The notes beneath the pieces were generated by a model. The model was not told where the DNA came from and searched no databases. It saw nothing but the letters and a program-made list of their open reading frames with translations. 64,000 nucleotides of DNA. Origin: Legionella drozanskii LLAP-1 (GTDB lineage Bacteria; Pseudomonadota; Gammaproteobacteria; Legionellales; Legionellaceae). Positions 36,405 to 46,821 of the stretch are shown here, one piece after another. A program made the position numbers and the translations under genes. Location of the stretch: positions 989,074 through 1,053,073 of the forward strand of contig NZ_LNXY01000020.1 of NCBI RefSeq assembly GCF_001467585.1, read 5' to 3'. The first letter of the stretch is position 1, and each line of letters begins with the position of its first letter.

Positions 36405-37571
36405 CTACTTTCCTGCGGCCTGTTCAATAAACATTCTTTTAAGAGGTGCTAAACCATTACAAATTTTTAACCCCAGACCTCGCAACGCAATAACCGGTGA
36501 TAATGGATTAGTAAATAAGGATTTTAGCCCATCCATCATGGCAATAATCTGCCAGACAGCGTATTTTCGCTGACGTTGATAAGAACCGAATACTTTTTTC
36601 ATCGCGTTAAGCGTACTGAGTTTTTCGCTGCATGCTAGCCAAGTGGCAACATCCGCTAATCCGACATTAAGGCCAAGTCCCGCCAGCGGATGAATTGTGT
36701 GTGCAGCATCTCCTAACAATAGCCAACGCTCCCCAGTATATTTTTTTGCATGACGCATGATGAGCGGAAACTGATATCGTTTTCCCATGACCTTAACTTT
36801 CCCTAAACGACTCGCAAAAGCGGCTTCTAACTCTTGATTAAACGCCTCATCTGAAAGCGTCATGACTCGCTTAGCGTGTGCGGGGCTAGTTGACCAGACA
36901 ATCGAACACTGCTGCTCCTGAATAAGGGGTAGGAATGCAAGAGGACCATCGGCATTGAATACCTGATAGGCTGTTTGTTGATGCGATTTTTCGGTATGAA
37001 CAGAGGCAACGACCGCTTGCTGATGATAGGGCCAGGTTGTTAGCGGCACCTGAAGTAATTGTCGGCAGGGCGAATTAGCCCCATCAGCAATCATTAATAA
37101 TTGTGCTTGCCAATTCGTCTGCCCAGCCGAGACGTGAATGAAATCTTCATTTGTCTCTAGGCCGGTTACCCTGTGGTTTACAAAAAATGCTACCTCTGTT
37201 TTTTTCGCGTTCAGCAGCTGCAAAAGCGCCTGCTTGAGAACCGATTCTTCGATGATGGTGCCTAGATGATCACTCGCAATCATGCGGGCATCAAATTGAA
37301 TATGGGCATCACTCGCGGCATCCCAAACATACATCTGGCGATAAGGAGATACACGCTCAGGGTCTAAATGTGCCCAAACACCTAGTTCTTGTAATAGATC
37401 TTGGGACGCTTGATTGATTGCATAAACGCGGGGATCAGGGATTGTTGAATTGGCAGTCAGATTACCCGCATCAATGATTGCTACCGAAAAACCGCGTGAC
37501 ACCATTGCTAAGGCGGCAGTTAAACCAACCACTCCGCCACCAATGACAACTACATCAAATTGCTGACTCAT
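36405..37571 (-). CDS. ubiI: UbiI/VisC-type FAD hydroxylase of ubiquinone synthesis
   Basis: 388 residues. FAD dinucleotide fold GGGVVGL (about 11-17), the mid-domain DG-like A-D-G-A-N-S and the GDAAHTIHPLAGLGLNVG flavin motif define the UbiH/I/F/M hydroxylases. Assignment to UbiI (C5 hydroxylation) rests on gene order ygfB-pepP-ubiH-ubiI, the same as in E. coli; sequence alone cannot exclude UbiF. Overlaps ubiH by 4 bases and is last in the operon. Confidence 0.82.
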   Translation of the reverse strand: MSQQFDVVVIGGGVVGLTAALAMVSRGFSVAIIDAGNLTANSTIPDPRVYAINQASQDLLQELGVWAHLDPERVSPYRQMYVWDAASDAHIQFDARMIASDHLGTIIEESVLKQALLQLLNAKKTEVAFFVNHRVTGLETNEDFIHVSAGQTNWQAQLLMIADGANSPCRQLLQVPLTTWPYHQQAVVASVHTEKSHQQTAYQVFNADGPLAFLPLIQEQQCSIVWSTSPAHAKRVMTLSDEAFNQELEAAFASRLGKVKVMGKRYQFPLIMRHAKKYTGERWLLLGDAAHTIHPLAGLGLNVGLADVATWLACSEKLSTLNAMKKVFGSYQRQRKYAVWQIIAMMDGLKSLFTNPLSPVIALRGLGLKICNGLAPLKRMFIEQAAGK

Positions 37572-38770
37572 TGAGAATCCTTTTTATGAAGAGGGATGCC
37601 ACAGACTAAATCAGGAGTGACACCTGCAAAACCGCGAGTGTAATGAGTTAAACCTTGTTTCAAAATTTTAAATTGGTCGACTGCAATTAATCCTAAATTG
37701 CGTGAGAAAGCCATTCCGGGTAAACGACTGGTAAAAATTTCTATTAAACCATCCGCAAAGCGAGTGATCGCTGTTTCATCATGCTGACGCATCTGCTGAT
37801 AATTTTGCAACATTTCTGGCGTTAATCCCTGTTGGATAATGCATTGCGCCAAACTAGCGACATCGCGCAAACCTAAATTAAATCCCTGACCCGCTACAGG
37901 ATGAAGCGTATGCGCCGCATTGCCCACAAACACCAAAGGCCAGGCGGTTTTTTTCGGCATCGTCACTTGCTTAAGTGGAAAAATCACGCGTTTACCCACC
38001 CGAATAAAACGACCTTGGCGATAACCAAAGTTTTTCTGTAAAACGCTTAAAAATTTTTCTTCTTCCAAAGCCATTAAGCGTGCAGCTTCTTCAGGAGGCA
38101 AAGCCCAAACTAAGGAAGCACGGTTTTTGGTCATCGGCAATAGTGCTAGCGGCCCCGAAGCGGTAAATCGCTCATAGGCCTGATTATGATGGGATCGCGC
38201 TAATCCGATATTCGCAACGATCGCTTGTTGCTGATAATCCTTTACTTTTAGACTAAGCTCACTTAATCGCCTGATGGTGGAATCTGCACCATCCGCAGCA
38301 ACAATCAGCTTTGCTTTTACCGCACAATCTTCTTTATCCGTAACGATTGTAACCAAATTCTGCTCTTTATTGAGAGCAGTCACGCGAGCGGGTGCTAAAA
38401 TTTGCTGCTGATCAAGCAATTGATGTAAAGCCCGATTGATATGCTGCATTTCCACAACAAAACCCAAAGGCTTATTCGATTCACCATCGATGGTCGCAGA
38501 GCCAAACCGACCTTGCTCAGAGACATGAATGGTTTCAATGGCTGTGGCATCGGTCTGTAATAGTGGCCAAATTTTCAGCATTTCAAGAATACGTATGCTT
38601 GCAGGCGACAAAGCGAGAGTACGGGCATCAAAATCCGGACTAATCTTAGCATTCAGCGGATTAATATCCACCAACAGAACCTCATAGCCGGAATTAGCTA
38701 GGGCTAGCATCAAGATGGCACCAGTTAATCCGCCGCCCACAATTAGTATATCAACTTGTCGATCAGCCAC
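37568..38770 (-). CDS. ubiH: UbiH, 2-octaprenyl-6-methoxyphenol hydroxylase
   Basis: 400 residues with GGGLTGA (FAD GxGxxG), A-A-D-G-A-D-S in the middle and GNAAHTLHPVAGQGFNLGLRD (second FAD motif), typical of UbiH. It uses FAD and O2 to hydroxylate the ubiquinone ring at C6/C1. GTG start at 38770 overlaps the pepP stop by 8 bases, so translation is coupled. Confidence 0.9.
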   Translation of the reverse strand: MADRQVDILIVGGGLTGAILMLALANSGYEVLLVDINPLNAKISPDFDARTLALSPASIRILEMLKIWPLLQTDATAIETIHVSEQGRFGSATIDGESNKPLGFVVEMQHINRALHQLLDQQQILAPARVTALNKEQNLVTIVTDKEDCAVKAKLIVAADGADSTIRRLSELSLKVKDYQQQAIVANIGLARSHHNQAYERFTASGPLALLPMTKNRASLVWALPPEEAARLMALEEEKFLSVLQKNFGYRQGRFIRVGKRVIFPLKQVTMPKKTAWPLVFVGNAAHTLHPVAGQGFNLGLRDVASLAQCIIQQGLTPEMLQNYQQMRQHDETAITRFADGLIEIFTSRLPGMAFSRNLGLIAVDQFKILKQGLTHYTRGFAGVTPDLVCGIPLHKKDSQ

Positions 38771-40070
38771 GTAATAAGGCCTCTATTTCATCAACTTCCA
38801 CTGGCAAAGCAGCGGTCAAATTTTCATGTCCATCGGCAGTGACTAAAATATCATCTTCGATGCGTACACCAATATTCCACCAACGCTGATCGACCCCATG
38901 CATACCAGCACTGATGTACAAACCAGGTTCCACAGTCAGCACCATACCGGCTTCTAGCGGACGCCATTGACCGTCGATTTTGTAGTGGCCTGCATCGTGA
39001 ACGTCTAGACCTAACCAATGACCTGAGTTATGCATGTAAAAAGGTTTATAAGCCTCGGTAGCAATAAGTTGCTCCACTGCCCCCTTAATTAGGCCAAGCT
39101 CGCACAAACCAGCCGTTAAAATCTCTACTATCGTCTGCTGTACTTTATGCCAAAATACACCTGGCTTAATGCAAGCAATTCCTGCTTTCTGAGATTTAAG
39201 AACTAGTTCGTAAATCGCTCGTTGCTCTTTGCTAAAATGACCATTAATTGGAAAAGTTCGAGTAATATCCGCCGCATAATTTTCAAACTCGCCCCCGGCA
39301 TCAATTAAAAGTAGATCGCCGGTACGCAGGGGTTGATTATTTTCTGTGTAATGAAGAATACAAGCATTCGCACCGCCACCAACAATAGGATCATAAGCTA
39401 CAGCACGACAACCCCGGTAACTAAACTCATAAAGAAGTTCCGCTTCCAGTTGATATTCATTTTCCGCGCGACGGCAAGCTTGCATCGCACGCTTGTGAGC
39501 AGCCACCGAAATTTCAGCCGCACGACGCATTAAATCAAGCTCTGCTTCTGATTTAAAGAGGCGCATTTCACTCAACAAAGGTTCAAGATCAGAGAATGAT
39601 TCGGGTGCCTTAATTCCTTTTCTCATCTGCGCTTTGACTCGTTTCAAGGCTGTAAAAATTTGTTTTTCAATAAAAGGATGACGACCCATTGAAAAATAAA
39701 CAGCCTTTTTGTTTGCGAATAATTCCGGTAAATAAGTGGCAAAGCTATCAATGGAATAGGCCTCATCGACCTTCATCACTTCACGAGCGCCTTCTTGCCC
39801 CAAACGCTTTCCAACCCACTGCTCCTGCGCCAGATCACGTGAGCGATTAAATAAATAAGCTTTAGAGGATTTATCGGTGGTAATAACCAGGATCGCATCC
39901 GGCTCGTTAAAACCAGTTAAATAATAAAAATCACTATCCTGACGAAAGCGATAATGAGCATCACCATTGCGCAATACTTCTTTTGCCGCAGGAATAATTG
40001 CGATTGCTCCTGGTGGTAATTTTGCGGCTAAAGCCTGCCGTCTGGTTTGATATTCTTGCTGAGTAATCAT
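38763..40070 (-). CDS. pepP: PepP, Xaa-Pro aminopeptidase (aminopeptidase P)
   Basis: 435 residues, the usual length. N-terminal creatinase-like domain (1-170) and C-terminal pita-bread domain with the dimetal ligands: LLIDAGGEFENYAADITRTFP (two Asp), HNSGHWLGLDVHDAG (His), VEPGLYI (Glu) and RIEDDILV (Glu). It removes N-terminal residues preceding proline. Member of the ygfB-pepP-ubiH-ubiI operon. Confidence 0.93.
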   Translation of the reverse strand: MITQQEYQTRRQALAAKLPPGAIAIIPAAKEVLRNGDAHYRFRQDSDFYYLTGFNEPDAILVITTDKSSKAYLFNRSRDLAQEQWVGKRLGQEGAREVMKVDEAYSIDSFATYLPELFANKKAVYFSMGRHPFIEKQIFTALKRVKAQMRKGIKAPESFSDLEPLLSEMRLFKSEAELDLMRRAAEISVAAHKRAMQACRRAENEYQLEAELLYEFSYRGCRAVAYDPIVGGGANACILHYTENNQPLRTGDLLLIDAGGEFENYAADITRTFPINGHFSKEQRAIYELVLKSQKAGIACIKPGVFWHKVQQTIVEILTAGLCELGLIKGAVEQLIATEAYKPFYMHNSGHWLGLDVHDAGHYKIDGQWRPLEAGMVLTVEPGLYISAGMHGVDQRWWNIGVRIEDDILVTADGHENLTAALPVEVDEIEALLRG

Positions 40071-40116
40071 CTACCACGTCCCTCACTAATCTAAAGAGTT
40101 AGCCATCTTTCAAACT

Positions 40117-40695
40117 TTAATGTGTTTTTTTACTACCGTGTTCACTATTGCTCTCTTTTAAATCGGTATACAAGCGCAAAACCGCCATTCGCGCATATTC
40201 ACTGACTTCAACCAAAGCTTTTTCATCTTCATCATCCACGTGCAAGGACTCATAGTCTAATTGAGCAAATTCCTGCATATGTTGCATCGCTTCTTGTGAC
40301 TCTTCTTCTTGGAAACGAGCGGAATGGATACCGGAAATGCTCATGCCTTGGGTAAAACCCTCACACCACTCGCTGAACGCTTGCGCACGTTCAATTAATG
40401 GTTCATGGTCCGCAGGTAGCAACATTTCAAAGCCAAAATCAAAATTACTTAATTGATGCTGACTAATAGTATAAACCTCAAAGATGGCCAATGCGGCAGC
40501 ACGCGTTGATTTATCTTTTTTATTGGAGGCTAATGCGCGTAAATAGGCCTCACCTTCGTAAGCAGCACCGGCACATAAATACCCACACATTATTCCATGC
40601 AGTTCGCTACCAGAAAAAGGTAACTCTAAAACCTCAATAATATTGTTAAAATTCTGGTAATCAGGCAAATTGATAGAGGTAGTTTCTAGCGACAT
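40117..40695 (-). CDS. ygfB: YgfB/UPF0149 family protein
   Basis: 192 residues from ATG 40695; an in-frame TTG at 40701 is less likely. UPF0149 hallmarks: S-E-L-H-G-.M-C-G-Y-L-C-A-G near residue 30, D-F-G-F-E-M-L-L-P-.D and W-C-.G-F-.Q-G. Helical cytosolic protein. In Pseudomonas, YgfB represses alp genes and affects beta-lactam resistance, but its role here is unknown. First gene of the operon, divergent from zapA. Confidence 0.85.
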   Translation of the reverse strand: MSLETTSINLPDYQNFNNIIEVLELPFSGSELHGIMCGYLCAGAAYEGEAYLRALASNKKDKSTRAAALAIFEVYTISQHQLSNFDFGFEMLLPADHEPLIERAQAFSEWCEGFTQGMSISGIHSARFQEEESQEAMQHMQEFAQLDYESLHVDDEDEKALVEVSEYARMAVLRLYTDLKESNSEHGSKKTH

Positions 40696-40797
40696 AATCA
40701 ACTCATTAATGCAAATTGCTAATGATAACTGATTTGCTCGGTCATTCCAAAGTTGCTACTATTTGAATAGTACGTCACATTGTATAGGCCATATAAC

Positions 40798-41115
40798 ATG
40801 ACAACAGCAAAAACTTGTTCCATCAAATTGTTGAATAAAACCTACGAAATTAAATGCCCTGAAAATGAGGAGATTAATCTCGAACAGGCTGCCGAAAAGT
40901 TGAACGAACAATTAAAGCAAACTAAAAAATTTAAGCAACTGGATGAATTTCAGGCTTTGCTGCTAGCAGCGCTTAATATAAGCCACGAGCTGATTACTTG
41001 CCAAAAGCAACAGGAGCAGCAACGTATTCAAGTGAGTAAGTTTATTAGCTCGCTCGAAAACAAAATTCATCAAGCAGTGCATGGGAATCTCGATCAGGAT
41101 CCACAAACGGATTGA
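40798..41115 (+). CDS. zapA: ZapA, FtsZ-ring-associated cell division protein
   Basis: 105 residues from ATG 40798; a GTA-region frame extension adds six unconserved residues. N-terminal beta-beta-alpha head (I-K-L-L-N-K-T-Y-E-I-K-C-P) with the E-.-L-..A-A-..L-N-..L motif, then a long dimerising helix with ALNISHEL. ZapA bundles FtsZ protofilaments. Its position opposite ygfB and just before 6S RNA matches the E. coli layout. Confidence 0.85.
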   Translation: MTTAKTCSIKLLNKTYEIKCPENEEINLEQAAEKLNEQLKQTKKFKQLDEFQALLLAALNISHELITCQKQQEQQRIQVSKFISSLENKIHQAVHGNLDQDPQTD

Positions 41116-41291
41116 ATTCGCATTTCACTTAATCCAGGCACATAGCTTGTTGGAATTACTCTCCAGGTCTGAATCCCATTGAGCTTGTGAAACTGCGGCT
41201 CTCATTCTTCTTTCACTCCTGCTGCTAATGAAAAAAAAGCGTAAATTAGCTATTAACTAGTTTCTCTTAAAGACCAAACTGATATACTGCA

Positions 41292-41450
41292 ATTAACCCG
41301 ACAGCGAGTAATTTGTGAACCAATACTCACACCCAGGGGAGCGTCCTGTAGCCGGCGTTGCGCAAGCCCTCTTAAAGTGGGAAGCCTGAACCGACTCTCA
41401 GCCCCCCACCTGAACCAAAAGGGTTCAAAATCTAAACTGTCGGGCTTCCT
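41292..41450 (+). ncRNA. ssrS: 6S RNA (RNA polymerase-binding regulatory RNA)
   Basis: Downstream of zapA, as in E. coli. CCCGACAG (41297-41304) pairs perfectly with CTGTCGGG (41437-41444), closing a transcript of about 150-160 bases. Near the 3' end CCTGAACC-aaaa-GGGTTCAAAA mirrors the E. coli CTTGAACCAAGGGTTCAA hairpin. A -10 TATACT (41283-41288) places the start near 41295. 6S RNA mimics an open promoter and sequesters sigma-70 polymerase in stationary phase. Ends are estimated. Its last bases run antisense to the 3' end of the neighbouring minus-strand gene. Confidence 0.78.
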
Positions 41451-43311
41451 CCTTAGCTTCAAACGCATTCTCTAAAGTTTTTAACCGTCCTTGATTTAAT
41501 GCCATTCGTTCAAAAAAACTAATACCTTGAGAATATCCAAGAATTGACCGTCGCTTTTTCAAGGCAGCATTGCATTTAGTATCGGCTGAAAAGGAAAGTT
41601 TAGAATGCTTTTCCTGCTTATCGCTGCGGCGATCATAGGTATATTGCTTTAAACAAAAACTATGAAGCGCATCATTTACTAGACTAGCCTCTTTATCATC
41701 CAGCTCATCATATTGGTTCTTGATTTCTTCGGAGAATTTCATTGCCGCTAAGTAGGATTTATCCTCCTGAGTACTGAATTGAATATTGAAAAGCTGCTCG
41801 GCATAACGCAGAAGCTGGCTATCATTCTTTCCAAGAAGAGCATGACTTCGGCGCCGGAAAACCCAAGAATAGGGATTATTAGGCACTGCAAGGAATTGAA
41901 ATTTTTCACGAAAATCTAGTATTGGAGGGTTTTCAACTTTTTCTGTGGGGCAACCATTGGAATCTTCTGGGGTTTGCTCATCCAGTTTTTGATGCTCTTG
42001 CACATATTTATCTAAGCAAAATAAATAAATTGCCGAACTCACTATTTTCTTCTCTTCTTCGGTTAAAGAGAGAAGCAGTCTATTCGCCGCCCCAGCAAAG
42101 TTCAAAGCCTCAGTGTAGGATTGATCTTCACGGGTAGTAAAATCGGTCTCTAAGAACTCCAAAGTCATCTCTATATTTTTTAGAGAAGCCTGCAAATTGC
42201 AATTCTCATGTCGGGCATAATGAACAAAAGCATAGATCCAGCGCTGTTCCTTCACGGCATGTAAAAACGCCATAGGTGAGGAGATTGGTAATTCTTTTAT
42301 CCTCTCTAAATCAAGCTCTTTTATTGCTCTGGTATCAAACGCTTTTTGTTTTTTAAAAAATTCTTGGCTCTCTAAAATACGAGTGGATAAATAGTTAAGA
42401 ATGGCCTTTTCGGAACGTCTTTCTTCATCCGTAGTTTCGAAGCGAAAATAGATGAGATGAGGTAATAATCTTAATTGCTCGACCGTGCAGTAGTGAAAAA
42501 TTAAATAATAAATGGAGGCTAATAGAACCACGCTTTCTTTTAATCGATGCGTCTGTTGTGGCAATGGGTTTTCAGGTAGATAACTTATTGGGTAATTACT
42601 AAGATCCGCTCCCTCAGCATATTTAATGACTCGACCGCATTGCTTTAAAAGACCTAAAAACTGATTCGCACTGATAGTTCCTGCACTCTCATACTCTTCC
42701 TCCAGGGCCGCGAACAACCTTGGATGGTGGTAATTTGCGACTAAAAAAGTTCTCTTAATTAACTTGCCAATTTCCAGCGATTTTTGTTTTTGCCCTTCCT
42801 CGACCCGCTTTATCTGTTGTTGCAAAGCCCGTATTTTGCTTAGCCTTACCTCTGGTTCATTCTGCATGTCTAAATCAGTTTCTGAGGGCAGCTTAGCTAA
42901 TTTTCTTTCTCCTTGCTGCAGATTTTCACTCTCAGATTTCTCAAGCTGAAATCGTAATTTGTCCAAAAGCAATTCATCTTCTAATAATTCATTTTGTAAA
43001 TCTTCAACCTCACTCAGCGTTGTCTTATCAGGAATTTTGGACAAACGACGCTGCAGCTCAATCCAGGGATCCACTTCAATGCCTGCTTGCCATTTTTCAT
43101 GGGGTAAATTTTTGACTACCCAAGCCCAAAATTCATCAAGAATAAAAACCAATGGGGCTCTTAATTGAACAGTTACCTTATCATTATCATTAAGCTCAGA
43201 CACTAAGCTTTCTAATTTCTTAAACAAAGCCAGTAATTCAGGCGAAGTAGTATTTGATGCAACTCTCCCTCTCAATTCAGTCAAAATCCTTTTTAACTCG
43301 CCTATTTTCAT
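41425..43311 (-). CDS. Large coiled-coil hypothetical protein with internal repeat; effector candidate
   Basis: 628 residues, no recognised family, no signal peptide or membrane helix. A coiled coil spans about 90-205 (Leu/Glu/Lys heptads). Two copies of a helical unit lie near 380-435 and 495-550: T-T-R-E-D-Q-S-Y-.E-A-L-.F and S-T-Q-E-D-K-S-Y-.A-A-M-K-F, each ending in F-C-L-.-.Y. The tail is Glu/Arg-rich. Size, coiled coil and isolation in a core region resemble Dot/Icm substrates; unproven. Its 3' end overlaps the predicted 6S RNA antisense. Confidence 0.55.
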   Translation of the reverse strand: MKIGELKRILTELRGRVASNTTSPELLALFKKLESLVSELNDNDKVTVQLRAPLVFILDEFWAWVVKNLPHEKWQAGIEVDPWIELQRRLSKIPDKTTLSEVEDLQNELLEDELLLDKLRFQLEKSESENLQQGERKLAKLPSETDLDMQNEPEVRLSKIRALQQQIKRVEEGQKQKSLEIGKLIKRTFLVANYHHPRLFAALEEEYESAGTISANQFLGLLKQCGRVIKYAEGADLSNYPISYLPENPLPQQTHRLKESVVLLASIYYLIFHYCTVEQLRLLPHLIYFRFETTDEERRSEKAILNYLSTRILESQEFFKKQKAFDTRAIKELDLERIKELPISSPMAFLHAVKEQRWIYAFVHYARHENCNLQASLKNIEMTLEFLETDFTTREDQSYTEALNFAGAANRLLLSLTEEEKKIVSSAIYLFCLDKYVQEHQKLDEQTPEDSNGCPTEKVENPPILDFREKFQFLAVPNNPYSWVFRRRSHALLGKNDSQLLRYAEQLFNIQFSTQEDKSYLAAMKFSEEIKNQYDELDDKEASLVNDALHSFCLKQYTYDRRSDKQEKHSKLSFSADTKCNAALKKRRSILGYSQGISFFERMALNQGRLKTLENAFEAKEEARQFRF

Positions 43312-43509
43312 CTATTTTCTCCATGTCCATGATTAGAATAACTAACTTACCACGGTAAATTATTCGGTTCAAATTTTGATCATGAAAACCCATGATCTAG
43401 CTGTTTGATTTAGTTTTGGCAATTATGACGTATTAAACCGAGCTGGACATCATTGCTCAGAATCCTTGCGCAGGAGAGAGTTGGGAGAGGAGAAAACCAG
43501 GTCTCGATA

Positions 43510-45513
43510 TTAGAGCGCGTCGCCTAATTTGAGTTGCTCTTTTAGCATTAAAAATTCGTCGCGCACTTTTGCAGCCTGCTCAAATTCCATATTTTTTGCA
43601 TGCTCATGCATTCGTTTTTCTAAAATTTTTATTTGTTTAATTAATTGATCAGGGGGCATTGTTTGATAAATCGCCGAACGCTCAGCGACTTGTAATTTAC
43701 CGCGTCGTGTACTGTAAGCACCTTCCATGATATCAGTAATCGATTTTTTAATTCCTTTAGGAGTAATTCCATGTTTATCGTTAAATTCGGTTTGTTTACT
43801 ACGACGTCGATCCGTTTCATCGATAGCACGCTGCATGGAGCCAGTCATGCGATCCGCATAAAGAATTGCACGTCCATTGACATTACGCGCCGCTCTGCCA
43901 ATCGTTTGAATTAACGAGCGATCAGAACGTAAAAATCCTTCTTTATCCGCATCAAGAATGGCAACCAAAGCGACCTCAGGCATATCCAAACCTTCACGCA
44001 ATAAGTTAATACCCACTAAGACGTCAAATTCTCCCAGGCGTAAATCTCTAATAATTTCGACACGCTCAACCGTATCAATATCCGCGTGCAGGTAGCGGAC
44101 TTTGATGCCATGTTCTCGCAAATAATCGGTTAAATCCTCAGCCATTCGTTTAGTTAAAGTGGTAATCAATATTCGTTCGCCCTGTGCAGTCACCAGACGA
44201 ATCTCAGACATCAAATCATCAACTTGGTTTTTGACAGGCCTTATTATGACTTGTGGATCGATTAATCCGGTGGGGCGAACCACCTGCTCGGCTATATTAT
44301 CACTGTGCTCGAGCTCATAAGGTCCGGGGGTAGCAGAAACGTAAATCGTTTGCGGCGAGCGCTCAGCAAATTCTTCAAAGCGCAGGGGACGATTATCTAG
44401 CGCCGAGGGAAGGCGAAAACCGTACTGCACCAAGGTTTCTTTGCGCGCTCTATCTCCGCGATACATTCCTCCAATTTGCGGCACCGTCACATGCGACTCA
44501 TCAATAATCAGCAAAGCCTCTGGAGGTAAATAATCAAATAAAGTGGGCGGTGGCTCGCCAGTATTTCGACCCGATAAGTAGCGGGAATAATTTTCAATCC
44601 CTGAGCAATAACCCAATTCCAACATCATTTCGATATCAAAACAGGTGCGTTGTTGCAAACGCTGGACTTCCAATAATTTATTTTCTTCCGTGAGTTCAGT
44701 CAGCCTTTCTTGCAACTCCACTTTGACCAAATCGATGGTTTGTAAAATTCGTTCGCGAGGCGTCACATAGTGCGTTTTGGGGAAAATCGTTACTCGCGGT
44801 AATCGTTGTAATACTTCCCCCGTTAGAGGATCAAAACGAGCAATATTCTCAACTTCATCATCAAAAAGTTCGATGCGAATAGCCTCTTTCTCGGAATCGG
44901 CAGGGAAAATATCAATCACATCGCCATGAACGCGAAATTGTCCCCTCTCTAAGGATTGCTGACTGCGGATGTATTGCATTTCAGCAAGTCGCCTTAGAAT
45001 TTTACGTTGATCGGATTGTTCTCCGCGGGAAAGATGTAATAACATACGGAGGTAAGAATCGGGATCACCCAAGCCATAAATAGCTGAGACTGTCGCTACA
45101 ATGATAGCGTCCCGCCGTTCAATCAGCGCTTTAGTCGCTGATAAGCGCATTTGTTCAATATGCTCATTAATGGAAGCGTCTTTTTCGATGAAAGTATCTG
45201 AAGCCGGAACATAAGCCTCAGGTTGATAATAATCATAATAAGAGACGAAATATTCCACGGCATTGTCTGGAAAATAGGTCTTGAATTCGCCATAAAGCTG
45301 GGCCGCCAACGTTTTATTGGGAGCCATGATAAGTGTTGGCCTTTTCATCGCCTGAATGACATGCGCAATGGTGTAAGTTTTACCCGAGCCGGTAACGCCT
45401 AAAAGGATTTGGCGCGCTAACCCGGACTCCACGCCGTCTATTAGCGAAGCTATTGCAGTTGGCTGATCACCGGCGGGTTGATAATTTGAGTAAACTTTGA
45501 ATACGTTTTTCAT
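43510..45513 (-). CDS. uvrB: UvrB, excinuclease ABC subunit B
   Basis: 667 residues, the typical length. Walker A GVTGSGKT (39-46), the damage-probing beta-hairpin [12 protein letters not shown], helicase motifs [16 protein letters not shown] and [14 protein letters not shown], and a C-terminal UVR domain (L-E-K-R-M-.E-.A-K-.M-E-F-E-Q-A-A) for UvrC contact. It verifies lesions in nucleotide excision repair. Divergent from the aminotransferase gene. No LexA-type box is obvious in the 84-base spacer. Confidence 0.96.
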   Translation of the reverse strand: MKNVFKVYSNYQPAGDQPTAIASLIDGVESGLARQILLGVTGSGKTYTIAHVIQAMKRPTLIMAPNKTLAAQLYGEFKTYFPDNAVEYFVSYYDYYQPEAYVPASDTFIEKDASINEHIEQMRLSATKALIERRDAIIVATVSAIYGLGDPDSYLRMLLHLSRGEQSDQRKILRRLAEMQYIRSQQSLERGQFRVHGDVIDIFPADSEKEAIRIELFDDEVENIARFDPLTGEVLQRLPRVTIFPKTHYVTPRERILQTIDLVKVELQERLTELTEENKLLEVQRLQQRTCFDIEMMLELGYCSGIENYSRYLSGRNTGEPPPTLFDYLPPEALLIIDESHVTVPQIGGMYRGDRARKETLVQYGFRLPSALDNRPLRFEEFAERSPQTIYVSATPGPYELEHSDNIAEQVVRPTGLIDPQVIIRPVKNQVDDLMSEIRLVTAQGERILITTLTKRMAEDLTDYLREHGIKVRYLHADIDTVERVEIIRDLRLGEFDVLVGINLLREGLDMPEVALVAILDADKEGFLRSDRSLIQTIGRAARNVNGRAILYADRMTGSMQRAIDETDRRRSKQTEFNDKHGITPKGIKKSITDIMEGAYSTRRGKLQVAERSAIYQTMPPDQLIKQIKILEKRMHEHAKNMEFEQAAKVRDEFLMLKEQLKLGDAL

Positions 45514-45597
45514 AATATAAACTATAACCGATCAATAAGGTGTTATGATAGCTTTCGCAGCATTAATTGGTCAAAAAAATAGCATAGGAGCTTAAAA

Positions 45598-46776
45598 ATG
45601 GATATCACATTGGCAGAGCGAATCCACCAGGTTAAACCATCCCCAACCCTAGCCGTAGCAGCCAAAGCTGCAAAAATGCGCGCAGAAGGCTTAGATATTA
45701 TTGGACTAGGAACTGGTGAGCCGGATTTTGATACCCCTAACCACATTAAACAAGCAGCTATTGCGGCAATTGATGCTGGTTTTACCAAATATACAGCAGT
45801 TGATGGCATTCCCGAATTAAAACAAGCGATTAAAGACAAATTCAAGCGCGAGAATGATCTGGATTATCAATTAAACCAAATCTTAGTTTCAGTGGGCGGC
45901 AAACAGAGTTTTTATAACCTCTGCCAAGCCTTCATTAATGACGGCGATGAAGTGTTAATTCCTGCTCCTTATTGGGTATCTTATCCCGATATGGTCCTAT
46001 TAGCTGGCGGTGAACCGGTCATTATCCCTTCAACACCAGCCACTCGCTACAAAATATCACCGGCGCAACTCGCTAAAGCAATTACGCCGAAAACTAAGTT
46101 GATCGTGTTAAATAGCCCTTCTAATCCATCTGGTATTGCTTACACTTTTGAAGAATTGCGGGGTCTTGCTGAAGTGTTAAAACAACACCCCAATGTATTA
46201 ATCGCTACTGATGACATGTATGAGCATATTCTTTGGACCATGCCTTTTGCTAATATTTTAAACGCTTGTCCTGAGCTCTATCCACAAACGATTGTTTTAA
46301 ATGGTGTTTCTAAAGCCTACGCTATGACTGGCTGGCGCATTGGTTATGCAGCAGGTCCTGCTAAATTAATTGATGCCATGAAAACCGTACAATCTCAATC
46401 AACCTCAAACCCTTGCTCAATTGCTCAAAAAGCGGCTGTTACTGCGTTGAATGGGGGATTAGAGTCAGTAGAAATGATGGTTAATGCGTTTCATCAACGC
46501 CATGATTATATTGTTGAGCGTTTAAATGACATGCCAGGCATCGAAGTCATTCCTGCTGATGGAACCTTCTATCTTTTCCCTAATGTGCAACCCATCATCG
46601 AAAGACGTGGTTTTGCCAACGACATGGAATTTGCAGAAAGACTTTTACAAGAAGTCGGCGTCGCTTTAGTACCCGGCTCCGCTTTTGGTAACGAAGGCTG
46701 TATCCGCCTCTCTTTTGCGACAAGCATGGAAATTCTGCAAGACGCAATGGCTCGTTTACAGCGCTTTTGCAAATAA
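45598..46776 (+). CDS. Class I PLP aminotransferase, probable aspartate aminotransferase
   Basis: 392 residues of the AAT Ib (AspB-like) subgroup: GLGTGEPDFDTP substrate loop, NSPSNPSG, and the PLP lysine K239 in SKAYAMTGWRIGY, with FATSMEILQDAM at the end. It should interconvert aspartate/oxaloacetate with glutamate/2-oxoglutarate; some relatives also accept aromatic residues or prephenate. AGGAG ribosome site 7 bases upstream. Monocistronic, with a GC-clamped terminator at 46789. Confidence 0.88.
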   Translation: MDITLAERIHQVKPSPTLAVAAKAAKMRAEGLDIIGLGTGEPDFDTPNHIKQAAIAAIDAGFTKYTAVDGIPELKQAIKDKFKRENDLDYQLNQILVSVGGKQSFYNLCQAFINDGDEVLIPAPYWVSYPDMVLLAGGEPVIIPSTPATRYKISPAQLAKAITPKTKLIVLNSPSNPSGIAYTFEELRGLAEVLKQHPNVLIATDDMYEHILWTMPFANILNACPELYPQTIVLNGVSKAYAMTGWRIGYAAGPAKLIDAMKTVQSQSTSNPCSIAQKAAVTALNGGLESVEMMVNAFHQRHDYIVERLNDMPGIEVIPADGTFYLFPNVQPIIERRGFANDMEFAERLLQEVGVALVPGSAFGNEGCIRLSFATSMEILQDAMARLQRFCK

Positions 46777-46788
46777 AATTATCTTATA

Positions 46789-46821
46789 GGGGAAAAAGAA
46801 AAAATTTATTTTTATTTCCCC
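46789..46821 (+). terminator. Terminator of the aminotransferase gene
   Basis: GGGGAAA (46789-46795) pairs with TTTCCCC (46815-46821), and most bases between them are A on the left and T on the right, extending the stem. It directly abuts the tRNA promoter. Confidence 0.6.
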
